Part shown: piece by piece, positions 36,066 through 45,500 of the stretch
How the letters are laid out: each line of letters starts with the position of its first letter
How positions within the stretch are numbered: the first letter of the stretch is position 1
Origin: Chloroflexota bacterium
Lineage (GTDB): Bacteria; Chloroflexota; Dehalococcoidia; Lucifugimonadales; Lucifugimonadaceae
Assembly: GCA_013204555.1 (NCBI GenBank)
Contig: JABMNO010000019.1
Coordinates: 25,278-89,277, forward strand
Reading direction: 5' to 3'
Length of the DNA: 64,000 nucleotides
The notes under the pieces: model-generated
Databases searched by the model: none
The model's input: the letters and a program-made list of their open reading frames with translations, nothing else
What the model was told of the DNA's origin: nothing
Translations under genes and position numbers: made by a program

Positions 36066-37144
36066 CCCGACATCAGATAGCCGCGGAACTCCTCAACGGA
36101 TAATCCTTCGATGCCCAGATCGGCAACTCCCCGGCCTGACGACCACGCATCTATGCCCATGACGATTGAGCCAATCTCGATGAAGCTCCGCATGAGCGGT
36201 GTGTCCACACCGAATTGGTTCGCCATAGATGCCCAGGTTGCGATTCCGTACGGTATGTCCTCAGTAAGCCAGCGGGATTCGAGGTTTCCAGGGGCCTTGA
36301 GGCGAGTCAGCATCAGGCTGCCGTTGATCGCCTCCCACAGCGTGCCATCCGGCCCAAAACCGGCTTCGTGAAATGCTTTCGCCACCGGAGTGAGTTCATG
36401 CCCGAGTGCTCGGCCTATCTCTTTCCGTTCCTCGTCAACCCGACTGACCACCTTGGCAACCGAAGGTGAAACGCCTTCTTCATAGAAATAGAACTCACCG
36501 CGTGAGTACTCAATTCGCCCAGCGTTCATCAATACACCACATGGGTGGATCACAGGGTTGATAGACGAGAGGCCACACGCAGCAACATCCGGGTGGGCAG
36601 ATATGCCTGGAAACAGGGGGGCAAGCTGCGCAAGTACATCTCCAGTGCGGGTGGCAGGCAACGCACCCATCCCAAGTCCTGTGACCTCGCCCCATATCGT
36701 CGCCTCAGTGGGCGCCGTCTTGCGGCACACGTACGGAGCCGTGTCCACTTCAGCCAGCGTCACGCCTTCAGTGCCATGCTCACGCAGGATACGCGCCCAC
36801 TCCAACGAGCCAAGCGTGCCAGGCATCAGCACAACCGTCTTACCCGCCGTCAGCAACGGCGCGAACGCCTCCGCAAATGGCTTGTGAGCGTAAGAAGGGA
36901 CGATTAACAGGAGGAGGTCTGAGGCGTCTACGGCTTCTTGCGCGTCTGTCGTGACTGACTTGAGGGTGGCTACGCCTTCTTCTGCCACGCCGATCAGAGT
37001 GATCTGTCTCGACTCCTGGATTGCCTCGATGTTCGAGGCCTGCTCAGGCAGCTCAAACAGCGTGATCTCATGACCGCGCAGGCTCAAATTTGCGGCGACT
37101 GCGAAGGCGGTGTTGCCACCACCAAGGATCGTGATCGACGTCAT
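36053..37144 (-). CDS. NAD/NADP octopine/nopaline dehydrogenase family protein
   Basis: A 363-residue two-domain dehydrogenase. The N-terminal Rossmann domain starts ITILGGGNTAFAVAANLSLRG. The C-terminal octopine-dehydrogenase helical domain carries NPVIHPCGVLMNAGRIE with the catalytic His. Family members form or split opines (secondary amine dicarboxylic acids) from an amino acid and a 2-oxo acid. TGGAG lies before ATG 37144. It overlaps the preceding plus-strand lipoprotein gene tail to tail by 13 nt. Opine breakdown would fit the catabolic theme, but the substrate is unknown. Confidence 0.83.
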   Translation of the reverse strand: MTSITILGGGNTAFAVAANLSLRGHEITLFELPEQASNIEAIQESRQITLIGVAEEGVATLKSVTTDAQEAVDASDLLLLIVPSYAHKPFAEAFAPLLTAGKTVVLMPGTLGSLEWARILREHGTEGVTLAEVDTAPYVCRKTAPTEATIWGEVTGLGMGALPATRTGDVLAQLAPLFPGISAHPDVAACGLSSINPVIHPCGVLMNAGRIEYSRGEFYFYEEGVSPSVAKVVSRVDEERKEIGRALGHELTPVAKAFHEAGFGPDGTLWEAINGSLMLTRLKAPGNLESRWLTEDIPYGIATWASMANQFGVDTPLMRSFIEIGSIVMGIDAWSSGRGVADLGIEGLSVEEFRGYLMSGQLP

Positions 37145-37243
37145 GTTTGGCTCCAGCTAATTTCGTGAGAGCCAATAGTACCGCCGCTGGCGATGATAGC
37201 CCACCTCATTTGTCGGAGAACGAGGCCGATCAAGTGGGATTGT

Positions 37244-37678
37244 TCAGGCTTCCGCCAACCCCTTTAGATTGATCAGATTGCCACGAATTTCCTTGCGCAT
37301 CATTCTGCCGATTAAGAAAGCGAATGGTTTCATCATGAGAGGAAGTGAACCCGATATTTCGATCGTAAACTCGGTGCCATCATCGGTTGGTACAAGCTGA
37401 ATGGTGCCGGTTGTCAGCACTCTGCCTTCTATTGACGCCCATCCAAACTTGCGGTTTTCTTCAAACTCGGTGATCTCCTCAACTGATTCGGAGCTGCCCA
37501 TTGGCGTTTTGCGGACCGACCGAATGCGGGATCCTTTCCCAACGGGTTTGTCCGTCAACAGCTCGACGGTCTCAAGTTTCGGGTCCCATTTCGAGTTGTT
37601 TTCAGGGTCACTAAAGTACAGAAATAAAGTCTCTGGGGGAGCCTTGATAGTGATCGATTCTCGGACGTCCATTTCCAT
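37244..37678 (-). CDS. SRPBCC (START-like) family protein
   Basis: A 144-residue SRPBCC / polyketide-cyclase-like ligand-binding protein. The start ITIKAPPETLFLYFSDPENNSKW is typical of the family's first strand and helices, and the end is a long helix (MMRKEIRGNLINLKGLAE). These proteins bind hydrophobic ligands, and no catalytic residues can be assigned. AGAGGAAG precedes ATG 37678. A CRP-like palindrome lies 80 nt upstream at 37758. Confidence 0.78.
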   Translation of the reverse strand: MEMDVRESITIKAPPETLFLYFSDPENNSKWDPKLETVELLTDKPVGKGSRIRSVRKTPMGSSESVEEITEFEENRKFGWASIEGRVLTTGTIQLVPTDDGTEFTIEISGSLPLMMKPFAFLIGRMMRKEIRGNLINLKGLAEA

Positions 37679-37757
37679 CTTCCTCTTGAAGTAAATCCGC
37701 TAATTCAATCGGCGAATAATACGGCAATCGTCAAGTTGTGTGAAGAACAAGGAACTA

Positions 37758-37773
37758 TGTGATCAATATCACA
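37758..37773. promoter_or_regulatory. Perfect CRP/FNR-type palindrome
   Basis: TGTGATCAATATCACA is a perfect match to the CRP half-site pattern TGTGA-N6-TCACA. It lies in the 117-nt gap between two minus-strand genes, about 80 nt upstream of the SRPBCC start, a normal position for an activator. No Crp/Fnr regulator gene is in the window. Confidence 0.5.
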
Positions 37774-37795
37774 ATAAAAACCTCGAATGTCGGCA

Positions 37796-38839
37796 CTACT
37801 TTCGGCAGATATATATGTTGTTCAATGGGTTGGTTGACGGTTTGATTTCGACGTTGGTGAATCCAGCCCTGCCCAGCATCTCCAGCGCAAGCTGTTCGCC
37901 CCAGACAGTGCCCAATCCCGCACCGCCCTCGGCCAGCGATACCGTCATGCAGTGCATGGTGCTGACCGTATACATCCACGGCGCCATTGGATTATCGAGA
38001 TTTTCTTCCAGGTTGCTTGAGGCCTTCACGTCAATCATGAGATAGAGACCACCCTCATTAAGGTGTCGAAATGTCTCATCTAACGACGCCTGTGGCTGCG
38101 CCTGATCGTGTACGGCATCGAATGTAGTGATCAGATCAAACTGAGCGTCGTCAGGAAGGGCGGCCGCGTCCTGGACTTCTAGCTTCGCGTTGGCAAGCAC
38201 CAGTTCCTTCGCTTCCGCATTCCCAACCGAAATAGCGTCTTCTGCTATGTCATACCCGGTGATCGTCGAGTTCGGGTACTCGCCGGCGAGAATATTCACG
38301 TTGTGGCCGGTTCCACACCCAATGTCACAAACCGAGATGCCGGTCCTCAAGCGATCTTCAAGCCCCGGCACAACCCGTATGTAACGGTCGATCAGAAGCT
38401 CGTCGTACTCGCGCCGCCGCATCTCGTCCATGAGATCCGTGAACTCCGGTCGATAGGCTGAATACGGCACGCCTCCACCTTCTCGAAACGATTTCACGAT
38501 AGGCTTCATTTGCGTGCCAAAGAAGGTAATCATGGAAGCGCTCATCGCCCGATTCTTTCCGGTATCACCGGACAGCGATTCAGCGTGTTCTGGGGGCAGC
38601 GAGAAAAGCTTCGTTTCGGGGTCATAGTCGATGATCCGCCCACACGTCACAGCCCCGGCCCACTCGCGGACATACCGTTCGTTGAGATCGGCGCGATCCG
38701 CTAGCCCCTGACTCGTCGCCGGCCCCTCCGCCAACGCAGACCACAACCCGGTCTGATGCCCCACGTCGATCATCATCGTCATAGCCGCACTCGCGTAAAT
38801 ATCGATAAGTCGCTCTGCGAATGGTTGTGTTGTGGTCAA
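37796..38839 (-). CDS. SAM-dependent methyltransferase with N-terminal winged helix
   Basis: A 347-residue protein. Residues about 1-90 look like a winged-helix dimerisation domain (GLADRADLNERYVREWAGA), as in plant-type O-methyltransferases and their bacterial relatives. The class I SAM-binding motif is VCDIGCGTGHNVNIL, followed by the acidic end of strand 2 (TGYDIAED) and TTFDAVHD. TTG 38839 is the start, with AAGGAGA 5 nt upstream. The substrate is unknown. It is upstream of the SRPBCC gene on the same strand, possibly an operon. Confidence 0.85.
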   Translation of the reverse strand: MTTTQPFAERLIDIYASAAMTMMIDVGHQTGLWSALAEGPATSQGLADRADLNERYVREWAGAVTCGRIIDYDPETKLFSLPPEHAESLSGDTGKNRAMSASMITFFGTQMKPIVKSFREGGGVPYSAYRPEFTDLMDEMRRREYDELLIDRYIRVVPGLEDRLRTGISVCDIGCGTGHNVNILAGEYPNSTITGYDIAEDAISVGNAEAKELVLANAKLEVQDAAALPDDAQFDLITTFDAVHDQAQPQASLDETFRHLNEGGLYLMIDVKASSNLEENLDNPMAPWMYTVSTMHCMTVSLAEGGAGLGTVWGEQLALEMLGRAGFTNVEIKPSTNPLNNIYICRK

Positions 38840-38943
38840 TGAGATCTCCTTGTTATTGACGCGAATGATTTAGGCATCGTGATTCAGGCGGCCAACGCGG
38901 CCGCATACCAATTTAGTCTGGCGAGCTTCCGATGGGCAAAAGA

Positions 38944-39753
38944 TCACCTGGTTGTCTCCACGAACTGGGCGATGATTTCTGGGTTGGCGGCTATTAGGCC
39001 GTTTGTTGGCATGTTGGTTTGGGTGCCGTCGATGTTTGTTATTGCTGCGCCGGACTGCCGGGCGAGGGCGAGTCCGCCTGCTATGTCCCAGGGGGATGAT
39101 TTCAGGTTGAAGTAGATGTCGAGGCGGCCGGCGGCTACGTAGGCGAGGCCGATGGCTATTGAGCCGAACATTCGGATTGACTGGAAGCGTGGCATTAGCT
39201 TGCCTATGACTTCGTAGGTCTCGCGGTAGACGCCGGAGGACTTTCCGAAGTCGATTCCGATGATGCAGTCTTCAAGTCTCGTTGCTGAGGCCGTCTTGAT
39301 TGGCTGGCCGTTGAGCGTCGGTGGGCCATCGTTTGAGGTGACGAATAGCTCATTGTGGGTGGGATCGTATGTCGCGCCTGCTACGGGTTGACCATTCCTG
39401 GTGAGGCCGATGGTTACGCAGAACATTGGGAGGCCACGGATGAGGTTGCGGGTTCCATCGAGGGGGTCGACTATCCACTGCCAATCGCTGGTAGACCGGG
39501 TTTCACCGGACTCTTCTCCAAGGAATCCGAAGTCAGGGTAGGCATCTGTTAGCAGAGTTTTGATGCGGGCTTCTGAGGCGTGGTCGAGATTGGTGACCGG
39601 GTTGGCCGGGCTTTTTTCGGTGATGTTCAGAGTCTGGCCGCGACCGATTTCAAGGATGTGACCGGCCTCGCGAGCGGCTGTTTCTATGACTTCATGGACG
39701 GTCCGGCCATCTCGCGATAGTGGGAGTTCTGACCGGTTATTGATTGGCGTCAA
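38944..39753 (-). CDS. Inositol monophosphatase family protein
   Basis: A 269-residue Mg2+-dependent phosphatase of the IMPase / SuhB / histidinol-phosphatase (HisN) family. The metal and phosphate motifs are GFLGEESGE, IVDPLDGTRNLIRG and, near the end, WDIAGGLALARQSGA, all intact. TTG 39753 is the start, with GGGAGG 8 nt upstream. It could be inositol, histidinol or 3',5'-bisphosphate phosphatase. No adjacent gene settles this. Confidence 0.85.
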   Translation of the reverse strand: MTPINNRSELPLSRDGRTVHEVIETAAREAGHILEIGRGQTLNITEKSPANPVTNLDHASEARIKTLLTDAYPDFGFLGEESGETRSTSDWQWIVDPLDGTRNLIRGLPMFCVTIGLTRNGQPVAGATYDPTHNELFVTSNDGPPTLNGQPIKTASATRLEDCIIGIDFGKSSGVYRETYEVIGKLMPRFQSIRMFGSIAIGLAYVAAGRLDIYFNLKSSPWDIAGGLALARQSGAAITNIDGTQTNMPTNGLIAANPEIIAQFVETTR

Positions 39754-39840
39754 TTGCTGCGCCTCCCTCTGATCTCGTTATATGCTCTTTCGGCCGCGTT
39801 CCCGGCAGACACATTCCAGGAGTAGTCCCAGGGGTTATCA

Positions 39841-40353
39841 ATGATACGTAGCTATGGCGGGAAGACACCGCAGATCCACCCAACTGCCTTTGTTAGCGAA
39901 GCGGCCTATGTGCTTGGCGACGTGATCATTGGTGAGGGGTCCAGCGTGTGGCCGGGTGTGGTGATACGGGCTGATGCGGCTCGAATAACGATTGGCTCGC
40001 ACACGAACATTCAGGACAACTCTGCTCTTCACGCGGATACGCCAATGAACATTGGAGACTATGTAACTGTTGGTCATCTGGTGATGTGCCACGCCGTTGA
40101 GATTGGCGATCACTCACTTCTGGGCAACGGGGCGACTCTGAACCACGGCGTGAAGGTTGGAGCGGGTAGCCTTGTGGCGGCGGGTGCTGTGGTTGTTGAG
40201 GGAATGGATATCCCGCCGAAGTCGCTTGTGGCCGGGATGCCGGCGCGGATTCGAGGTGAAGTGGAAGAGCGACACACTAACCTTATTGAGAGAGCGACGC
40301 AGTCGTACATTGATCGGACGCCGAAATTTAAAGCCGAGGGGAACCTTGAGTAA
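39841..40353 (+). CDS. Gamma carbonic anhydrase family protein
   Basis: A 170-residue left-handed beta-helix protein of hexapeptide repeats, close to YrdA/PaaY/gamma carbonic anhydrase. The putative zinc His residues are in NSALHADTPMNIG and GHLVMCHAVEIG, and the Arg-Asp of VIRADAARITIG is the usual partner. The catalytic acids of the best-known enzyme, Cam, are not clear here, so CO2 hydration is not certain. AGGGG lies upstream of ATG 39841. It is divergent from the IMPase gene. Confidence 0.85.
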   Translation: MIRSYGGKTPQIHPTAFVSEAAYVLGDVIIGEGSSVWPGVVIRADAARITIGSHTNIQDNSALHADTPMNIGDYVTVGHLVMCHAVEIGDHSLLGNGATLNHGVKVGAGSLVAAGAVVVEGMDIPPKSLVAGMPARIRGEVEERHTNLIERATQSYIDRTPKFKAEGNLE

Positions 40354-40392
40354 GGCGCCAGTCGCACTTATTTACCAGGGGAGATAGATCAT

Positions 40393-40998
40393 ATGAATAC
40401 AGCTGCCGCAGTGGTCAGCAAGCTACGGGACGAAGGCAACGACATGGCCGAGTTGCTGGTCATGGCTATGGACTCTTGCCTGGATACGGCCAAAAGCGTT
40501 GGCGCCGAGTCATGGGACGCAATTGCGATTGGCGAATGGACCACAAAAGACGTGGTCAACCACGTTACGTATGAGGCGTTATGGGTGACGGATCTGTTTG
40601 AGGGTAAGACGATTGAACAGGTGGGCGACAAGTACGATGGTGACGTGGTTGGCGACGATCCAATTGGCGCGTTCGCGAACTCTGTTGCTGCAGCGAAGAG
40701 CATTGTCACGCGCCCCGGCGCGATGGAATCGACGACGTATCTTTCATCCGGGCCGACGCCGGGTGCCGAGTATGCGATGCAGTTATTCCAGGATTTTTTG
40801 ATTCACGGGTGGGACATTGCAATTGGATCCGGGCAGAATGCCACTCTGGATGAGAAGTTGCTGGAGTGTTGCCTGCCGGTGGCAGAACTGACCCGGGAGA
40901 TATACGCCGAATCGGGAGCGTTTGGTGATAACCATGTGGTTAGCCCTAACGCAGATTTGCAGACTCGGGTGCTCGCTTTGTTGGGGCGCGCCACCTGA
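40393..40998 (+). CDS. TIGR03086-like metal-binding protein (DinB/MDMPI fold)
   Basis: A 201-residue protein of the mycothiol-dependent maleylpyruvate isomerase N-terminal / TIGR03086 type, a four-helix DinB-like bundle. Metal ligands are likely in VVNHVTYEALW and DFLIHGWDIAIG, with the preceding IGEWTTKDV segment typical of the family. Known members use a metal to handle low-molecular-weight thiols, and many have no known role. GGGGAGATAG precedes ATG 40393. It follows the gamma-carbonic-anhydrase gene by 39 nt. Confidence 0.75.
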   Translation: MNTAAAVVSKLRDEGNDMAELLVMAMDSCLDTAKSVGAESWDAIAIGEWTTKDVVNHVTYEALWVTDLFEGKTIEQVGDKYDGDVVGDDPIGAFANSVAAAKSIVTRPGAMESTTYLSSGPTPGAEYAMQLFQDFLIHGWDIAIGSGQNATLDEKLLECCLPVAELTREIYAESGAFGDNHVVSPNADLQTRVLALLGRAT

Positions 40999-41007
40999 TG
41001 GAGGTTT

Positions 41008-41028
41008 GGGCAGGTTTTGAGCCTGTCC
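41008..41028 (+). terminator. Small hairpin between two genes
   Basis: GGGCAGG - TTTTGAG - CCTGTCC forms a 7-bp stem with one G-U pair, followed by a run of A on the plus strand. It may be a weak terminator or part of a dispersed intergenic element. Confidence 0.3.
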
Positions 41029-41048
41029 TACAAAAAAGGGAGTAAGTG

Positions 41049-42128
41049 ATGAAAGTATTTGTAGGGACGTACACACGAACTGGTGGCGATGGCGTCTATG
41101 TTCTGGATATGGATGACGAGACAGGTGAACTGTCGCATTCCAGTTCCGTCAGTGGGGCGACGAATCCGTCGTTTGTGGCGATTCACCCTTCTGGGAAGTA
41201 TCTCTATGCCGTGGCCGAGGTTGGCAATCAAGGTGGGGAGCCCGGTGGCGCAGCTTATGCGTACTCAATCGATCAAGATTCGGCGGCGTTGACGGAGATC
41301 AACTCCCAGTCGACCGGTAGCGATGGACCCTGCCATCTTGCAGTGGATGCGACGGGCAAGTATCTGTGCGTGGCCAACTATGGCGGTGGAGCGGTGACGA
41401 TGTTCCCGCTGAACGATGATGGCTCGTTGGAGCCGCGTTCGGATTTCCATCAGCACACGGGCAGGAGTGTGAATCAGCAGCGGCAGCGCTCCGAGCATGC
41501 GCATTCGATCAACCTTGATCCTACGAATAAGTGGGCGTTCACTCCAGATCTGGGAATGGACAAGATAATGACGTACAAGCTTGATCTTGAAAACGGGAAG
41601 CTCCTTCCTGGCGATCCCGCGTTTACCGAGACCACGCACGGCGAAGGTCCTCGTCACTTCGACTACCACCCGAATGGTGAGTTGGCGTTTGTGATCAACG
41701 AACTTGGCTGCACGATTGTGAGCTACCGGTTCGATTCGTCGGCTGGGACGCTAACGGAGATCCAGAGCGTGACAACGCTGCCGGACGATTGGACGGGCGG
41801 TGGGAACACGACTGCTGACGTGCATGTGTCTCCAGACGGCAGATTCGTTTATGGGTCGAACCGCGGGCACGATAGCCTGGCGATCTATTCAGTCGATCAG
41901 GCATCGGGCGAGATGACCTACGTGGGTCATCAGTCAACGGGAGGCAAGACGCCTCGGAACTTTGGGATTGCGCCTTCCGGGAAGATTTTGCTGGCGGCGA
42001 ACCAGGATTCGGACAATATCGTGGTGTTCAAGCGGGATGTAGAGTCTGGGACGCTTGAGCCGACAGGCGCGGAAATTGATGTGCCAATGCCTGTTTGCCT
42101 GAAGTTTTTCGACGTTCAGTCTGAGTAG
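41049..42128 (+). CDS. Lactonase family seven-bladed propeller (6-phosphogluconolactonase-like)
   Basis: A 359-residue protein of the YbhE/Pgl lactonase family, which opens lactones such as 6-phosphogluconolactone or muconolactone analogues. Typical segments are FVGTYTRTGGDGVYV, NPSFVAIHPSGKYLYAV, GPCHLAVDATGKYLCVANY, GEGPRHFDYHPNGELAFV and TPRNFGIAPSGKILLAAN. ATG 41049 is chosen; GGGAG lies 6 nt upstream, and a GTG directly before it is an equal alternative. No signal peptide is seen. No zwf/gnd gene is nearby, so the physiological lactone is open. Confidence 0.87.
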   Translation: MKVFVGTYTRTGGDGVYVLDMDDETGELSHSSSVSGATNPSFVAIHPSGKYLYAVAEVGNQGGEPGGAAYAYSIDQDSAALTEINSQSTGSDGPCHLAVDATGKYLCVANYGGGAVTMFPLNDDGSLEPRSDFHQHTGRSVNQQRQRSEHAHSINLDPTNKWAFTPDLGMDKIMTYKLDLENGKLLPGDPAFTETTHGEGPRHFDYHPNGELAFVINELGCTIVSYRFDSSAGTLTEIQSVTTLPDDWTGGGNTTADVHVSPDGRFVYGSNRGHDSLAIYSVDQASGEMTYVGHQSTGGKTPRNFGIAPSGKILLAANQDSDNIVVFKRDVESGTLEPTGAEIDVPMPVCLKFFDVQSE

Positions 42129-42173
42129 AGTCTGAGGTAGCGGTGGGCTTGCTCTGCGTGGTGGCGCGCGCTT

Positions 42174-42196
42174 GGCCGGGCAAGCCCGGCGGCTAC
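42174..42196. repeat. Dispersed GC-rich hairpin repeat, copy 1
   Basis: A 23-bp sequence around GCCGGGC-AA-GCCCGGC, ending GGCTAC, is found identically at 49345-49367. Both copies lie just after a gene's 3' end in noncoding DNA, as REP-like elements do. Confidence 0.65.
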
Positions 42197-42487
42197 TGGG
42201 ATCTGGTGGTTGTGGTGCGGTCGTCGGGTGCCTCAGGATACTTTTCCTGGGTGGCTCGGTTGATGGGTTGTTATGTTTGTTGGACCGGACGCGATCAACG
42301 TCATGAGGAACCTTGGAATCAGCCATCCGGAGGTCCCCGAAGGGTGCCCGATTCCGGCGCTCAGCCTCGTTGTGTGATGGGGCGTCGGGGATGAGGTTCT
42401 CACGGACCGATATGAATTGGTCCTCAGAACGACGATTGTGCGGGTTCGCTTGAATGAAGACATTGGGGCTGACGCAATGCAAAAGGA

Positions 42488-42508
42488 GCCGCCCTGGTGA
42501 GAGGCGGC
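42488..42508 (-). terminator. Terminator for the large secreted protein gene
   Basis: On the minus strand GCCGCC and GGCGGC pair around a 9-nt loop, followed by TCC and a TTTT run (42481-42484). It is about 70 nt after the stop codon. Confidence 0.6.
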
Positions 42509-42578
42509 CCCGTGTGGGATCAGTATTCAGACTACGGCGGATTATGGATCTTTGTCGAACCGTCTGCAGGCGGATTTT

Positions 42579-45500
42579 TCATGCGAGGACCGGCTCATTT
42601 GGCTCCGCTATGGGTTCCTCTACCGGTACTTCCACTGGCTCTACGTAGACTCCGCCTTGGTTGGAGGAGAATTCGTAGATGGCGAATCCGTATGGGACGT
42701 GGTTGAGGGTTGATGCGTCCTTGAGCCATATGTGGTTGCCGTATGCGCTGCCCTGGAGGGTTGATCCGAGGCCGAGTTTCACTTTTCCGTTGGCGGCGAC
42801 GTAGGTCCCGGCGTACTGGCCATTCGCGCCGAGCCATATCAGCCCGCCATCGACGAGGAAGAGTACGTCTGAGGCGGTGCCTCCGATGATCTCGACCGAG
42901 GCGTTATCACCGAACTCGATGTTCTCTGCGGCCCGGATGACAGCGGGGTCGGAGATGCCATCGCCATCGATGTCTCTAATTTCGATCACCAGGGTGCTGC
43001 TGGAGTTGATCTGGACGTGCGTGAAGTCGTAGTCGCCACTTGTGACGGTGATGGTGTCGTTTTCCGATGACTCCAGGATGCCGTAGCTGCCGGGGACAAG
43101 GGAGAGCGCTGCATCGCCGGGGTTGCGCCAGATGTTTGCGCCCCAGAAGGGCTGAGCGTTGGCGGACGGGAGAGTGAGGAACTCAGTTATTGCACCTTCT
43201 TCGATTGAAGTTACGGTTGCGGTCTCTTCTATGAAGAGCGTGTCCGTGGTGATGACGTCTTCTGCAGATGAGTCTGGGCCGAGATAAACCCAGCCACCGG
43301 CGGTGACGTCACCAACGGAGGCTGCTTCACCAATCTCGATCAGGCCGTTTGAGCCGATGGCGCCGTCGGCCACGATCGCCTCGGTGCCTACTGCGAATCC
43401 ATCATCGGTGGTCGCGTAGGCGGCGAAGTTTGGCAGGCCGCTTACGGGGTTGATGGCCGGCGGAGGTGGAGGCTCGACAACATTGACGAGCGAAACCACG
43501 ACGTTGTTCAGAACTGCTGAATCACCAAGTAGAGGAGCGACGGAGACCATCACCGGGTGAAGTCCAAGCTCCGACGCCGTCATTACGAGGTCGAGTGTGG
43601 CGGTCTCACCAGCAGCGAGACCTCCGCTACCGCAGATGAATGTCAGATCCAGGTTCTGGCCGAATCCTCCGCCACTTCTACAGCTTGAGACGTCTCCTCC
43701 GCTGAAGGTGTGCGATTGTACGGTTGCTCCCAGCGGAAGCAGTGCGGTCAGCAGGAATGTGCCGCCCTGATCGGGCGAAAGGTTGGTGACTTCGATCGCG
43801 AACGTGAACGGTTCATAGACTGTGCTTGTTGTGTTGGCCGGGGCGGTCACCCGGTAGTTCACGGCGACGGGGTCCGGTGTGAGTGGTTCGGTGACTGTCG
43901 CAGTGGCGGAGGTGCTGAATTCTCTACCGCTAACTTGATCTCGGACGGTCACCAGGATTCCGTGAGTTCCTGCCGCCGTGTACTGGACGTCCAGGTTCAG
44001 GGTGACGAATCCATCTGGTCCGATCATGCTCACATCGCAAATGGCTCCGGTTGGAGCGACTGCGCATGCCCCCTGTGAAGTCGTGATCGCTACGTTCGCG
44101 ATGTCGATTCCTGCATCAATCTCCACCGTGGCGCTATCTGCGCTGCTGGTACCGAAGTTCAGAACTTGAATCTCGAACGCTGCCAACTCTTCCGTTGTTA
44201 CCGACTGATTTGTTGGCGAGACGAGGATGCTCAGGTCAGGCGCCGGGATCGGCACTACGTCTGTGTCGAATCGCTGGGCGACGTTTAGTGAGCCGTTGAG
44301 GTTGTATGCAAGCTGTGTTGCGCCAATTTGCGGGAACACGTCTGAGCCGCCGAGGTTGGTGATGGAGGCTCCGGCGGGGTCGAATATGTGGGTCACGCGG
44401 TCGAAAGTGTCGCCATCACCATTGAGGTCGGTGGAGGCCTGTTGCGTTTCACTGACAGGCAGGATAACTAGGCCTTCTTGCAGGTGAGGCGCGTGGCCTG
44501 TTAGACCAAGATTTACCGGTCCGTCGCCGCCGATGGCAGACATGTAGTAGAAGACCTCGTCCGTGGCATCACCATCGCCGTTTAGGTCGGTGCCGCCTTG
44601 CTCGTTTTCGAACACGCCGAATGTGAGACGGAATCCTTCGATGTTTGGGAATCCGGTAACGAGACCAAGGTTGGTGAGGGCTGCGGTCTGGGAGTTGAAC
44701 AGGTGGAGGACGCGCCCGTCAGTGTTGTCGCCGTCACCGTTGAGGTCGACTCCAGTTCCGGTTTCGTCTGCGAATACCGTCGCGAATTCATTTCCGGCTA
44801 CGGGGCCGGACTGATCAATGACAAGTCCGTGGTTGGTGAGGGCGCCTGTTGGGATGTCCACGGTGTGGAACACGAAGTCAACGCTATCGCCATCGCCATT
44901 CAGGTCGACGGGGCCAGCCTGAACCTCGGAGGAGCCGAATATTGCGTATCTACCGCTGATGCGCAGTAGCGAGCCGCTGATTCCGGAGTTGACCGCGGCG
45001 CCAGGACCTCCATCGTGCGTAAAGACCACGTCGTCATCTACATCACCATCACCGTTGATGTCGGTGATGGTGATGGACTCGCGAACGGTGAAGGCGATCA
45101 AGCCGTTCTCTGTGAACGAGCTGAAGCTATCGTAGCCAAGGTTGATGGGCGCTGGGTTTGGAAGTGCCATGAAGTGCAGGATGCTGTCATTTGCGTCGCC
45201 ATCACCGTTGAAGTCGCTGAGAAGATTTCCATCTTCCTGGAATTCTGTGAGGAGGATTCCATCACTTAGCCTCGCACCGCGTACCGGGGAGGAGGCCATC
45301 TGAATCGTGCCGTCAACGCCGGTGAAGGCAAGGAAGGCGTCGTTCATGTCGTTGTCTGGATTGAATGAGACGCCCTGAGCGGCTTCGCTGATCAAGTAAG
45401 CCACAAAAGTGTCATCGCTCATTAGTTGGAAGGAGGCGTGACCGGTGTTGATCACGGCGCCATCTGTGGGAGCCCAGTGGTGGACTACGTTGTCCAGTGT

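Larger units (their letters stand above)
42129..42578. other. 450-nt stretch without a gene
   Basis: It holds the short hairpin repeat at 42174 and the terminator at 42488, described separately. A long minus-strand frame crossing 41934-42482 is antisense to the lactonase and has no family features. I see nothing else. Confidence 0.5.

Noticed and set aside
41934..42482. A 182-codon minus-strand frame reaching into the gap after the lactonase gene
   Set aside because: Half lies antisense to the lactonase; composition is Arg/Pro-rich shadow-like, no start site.
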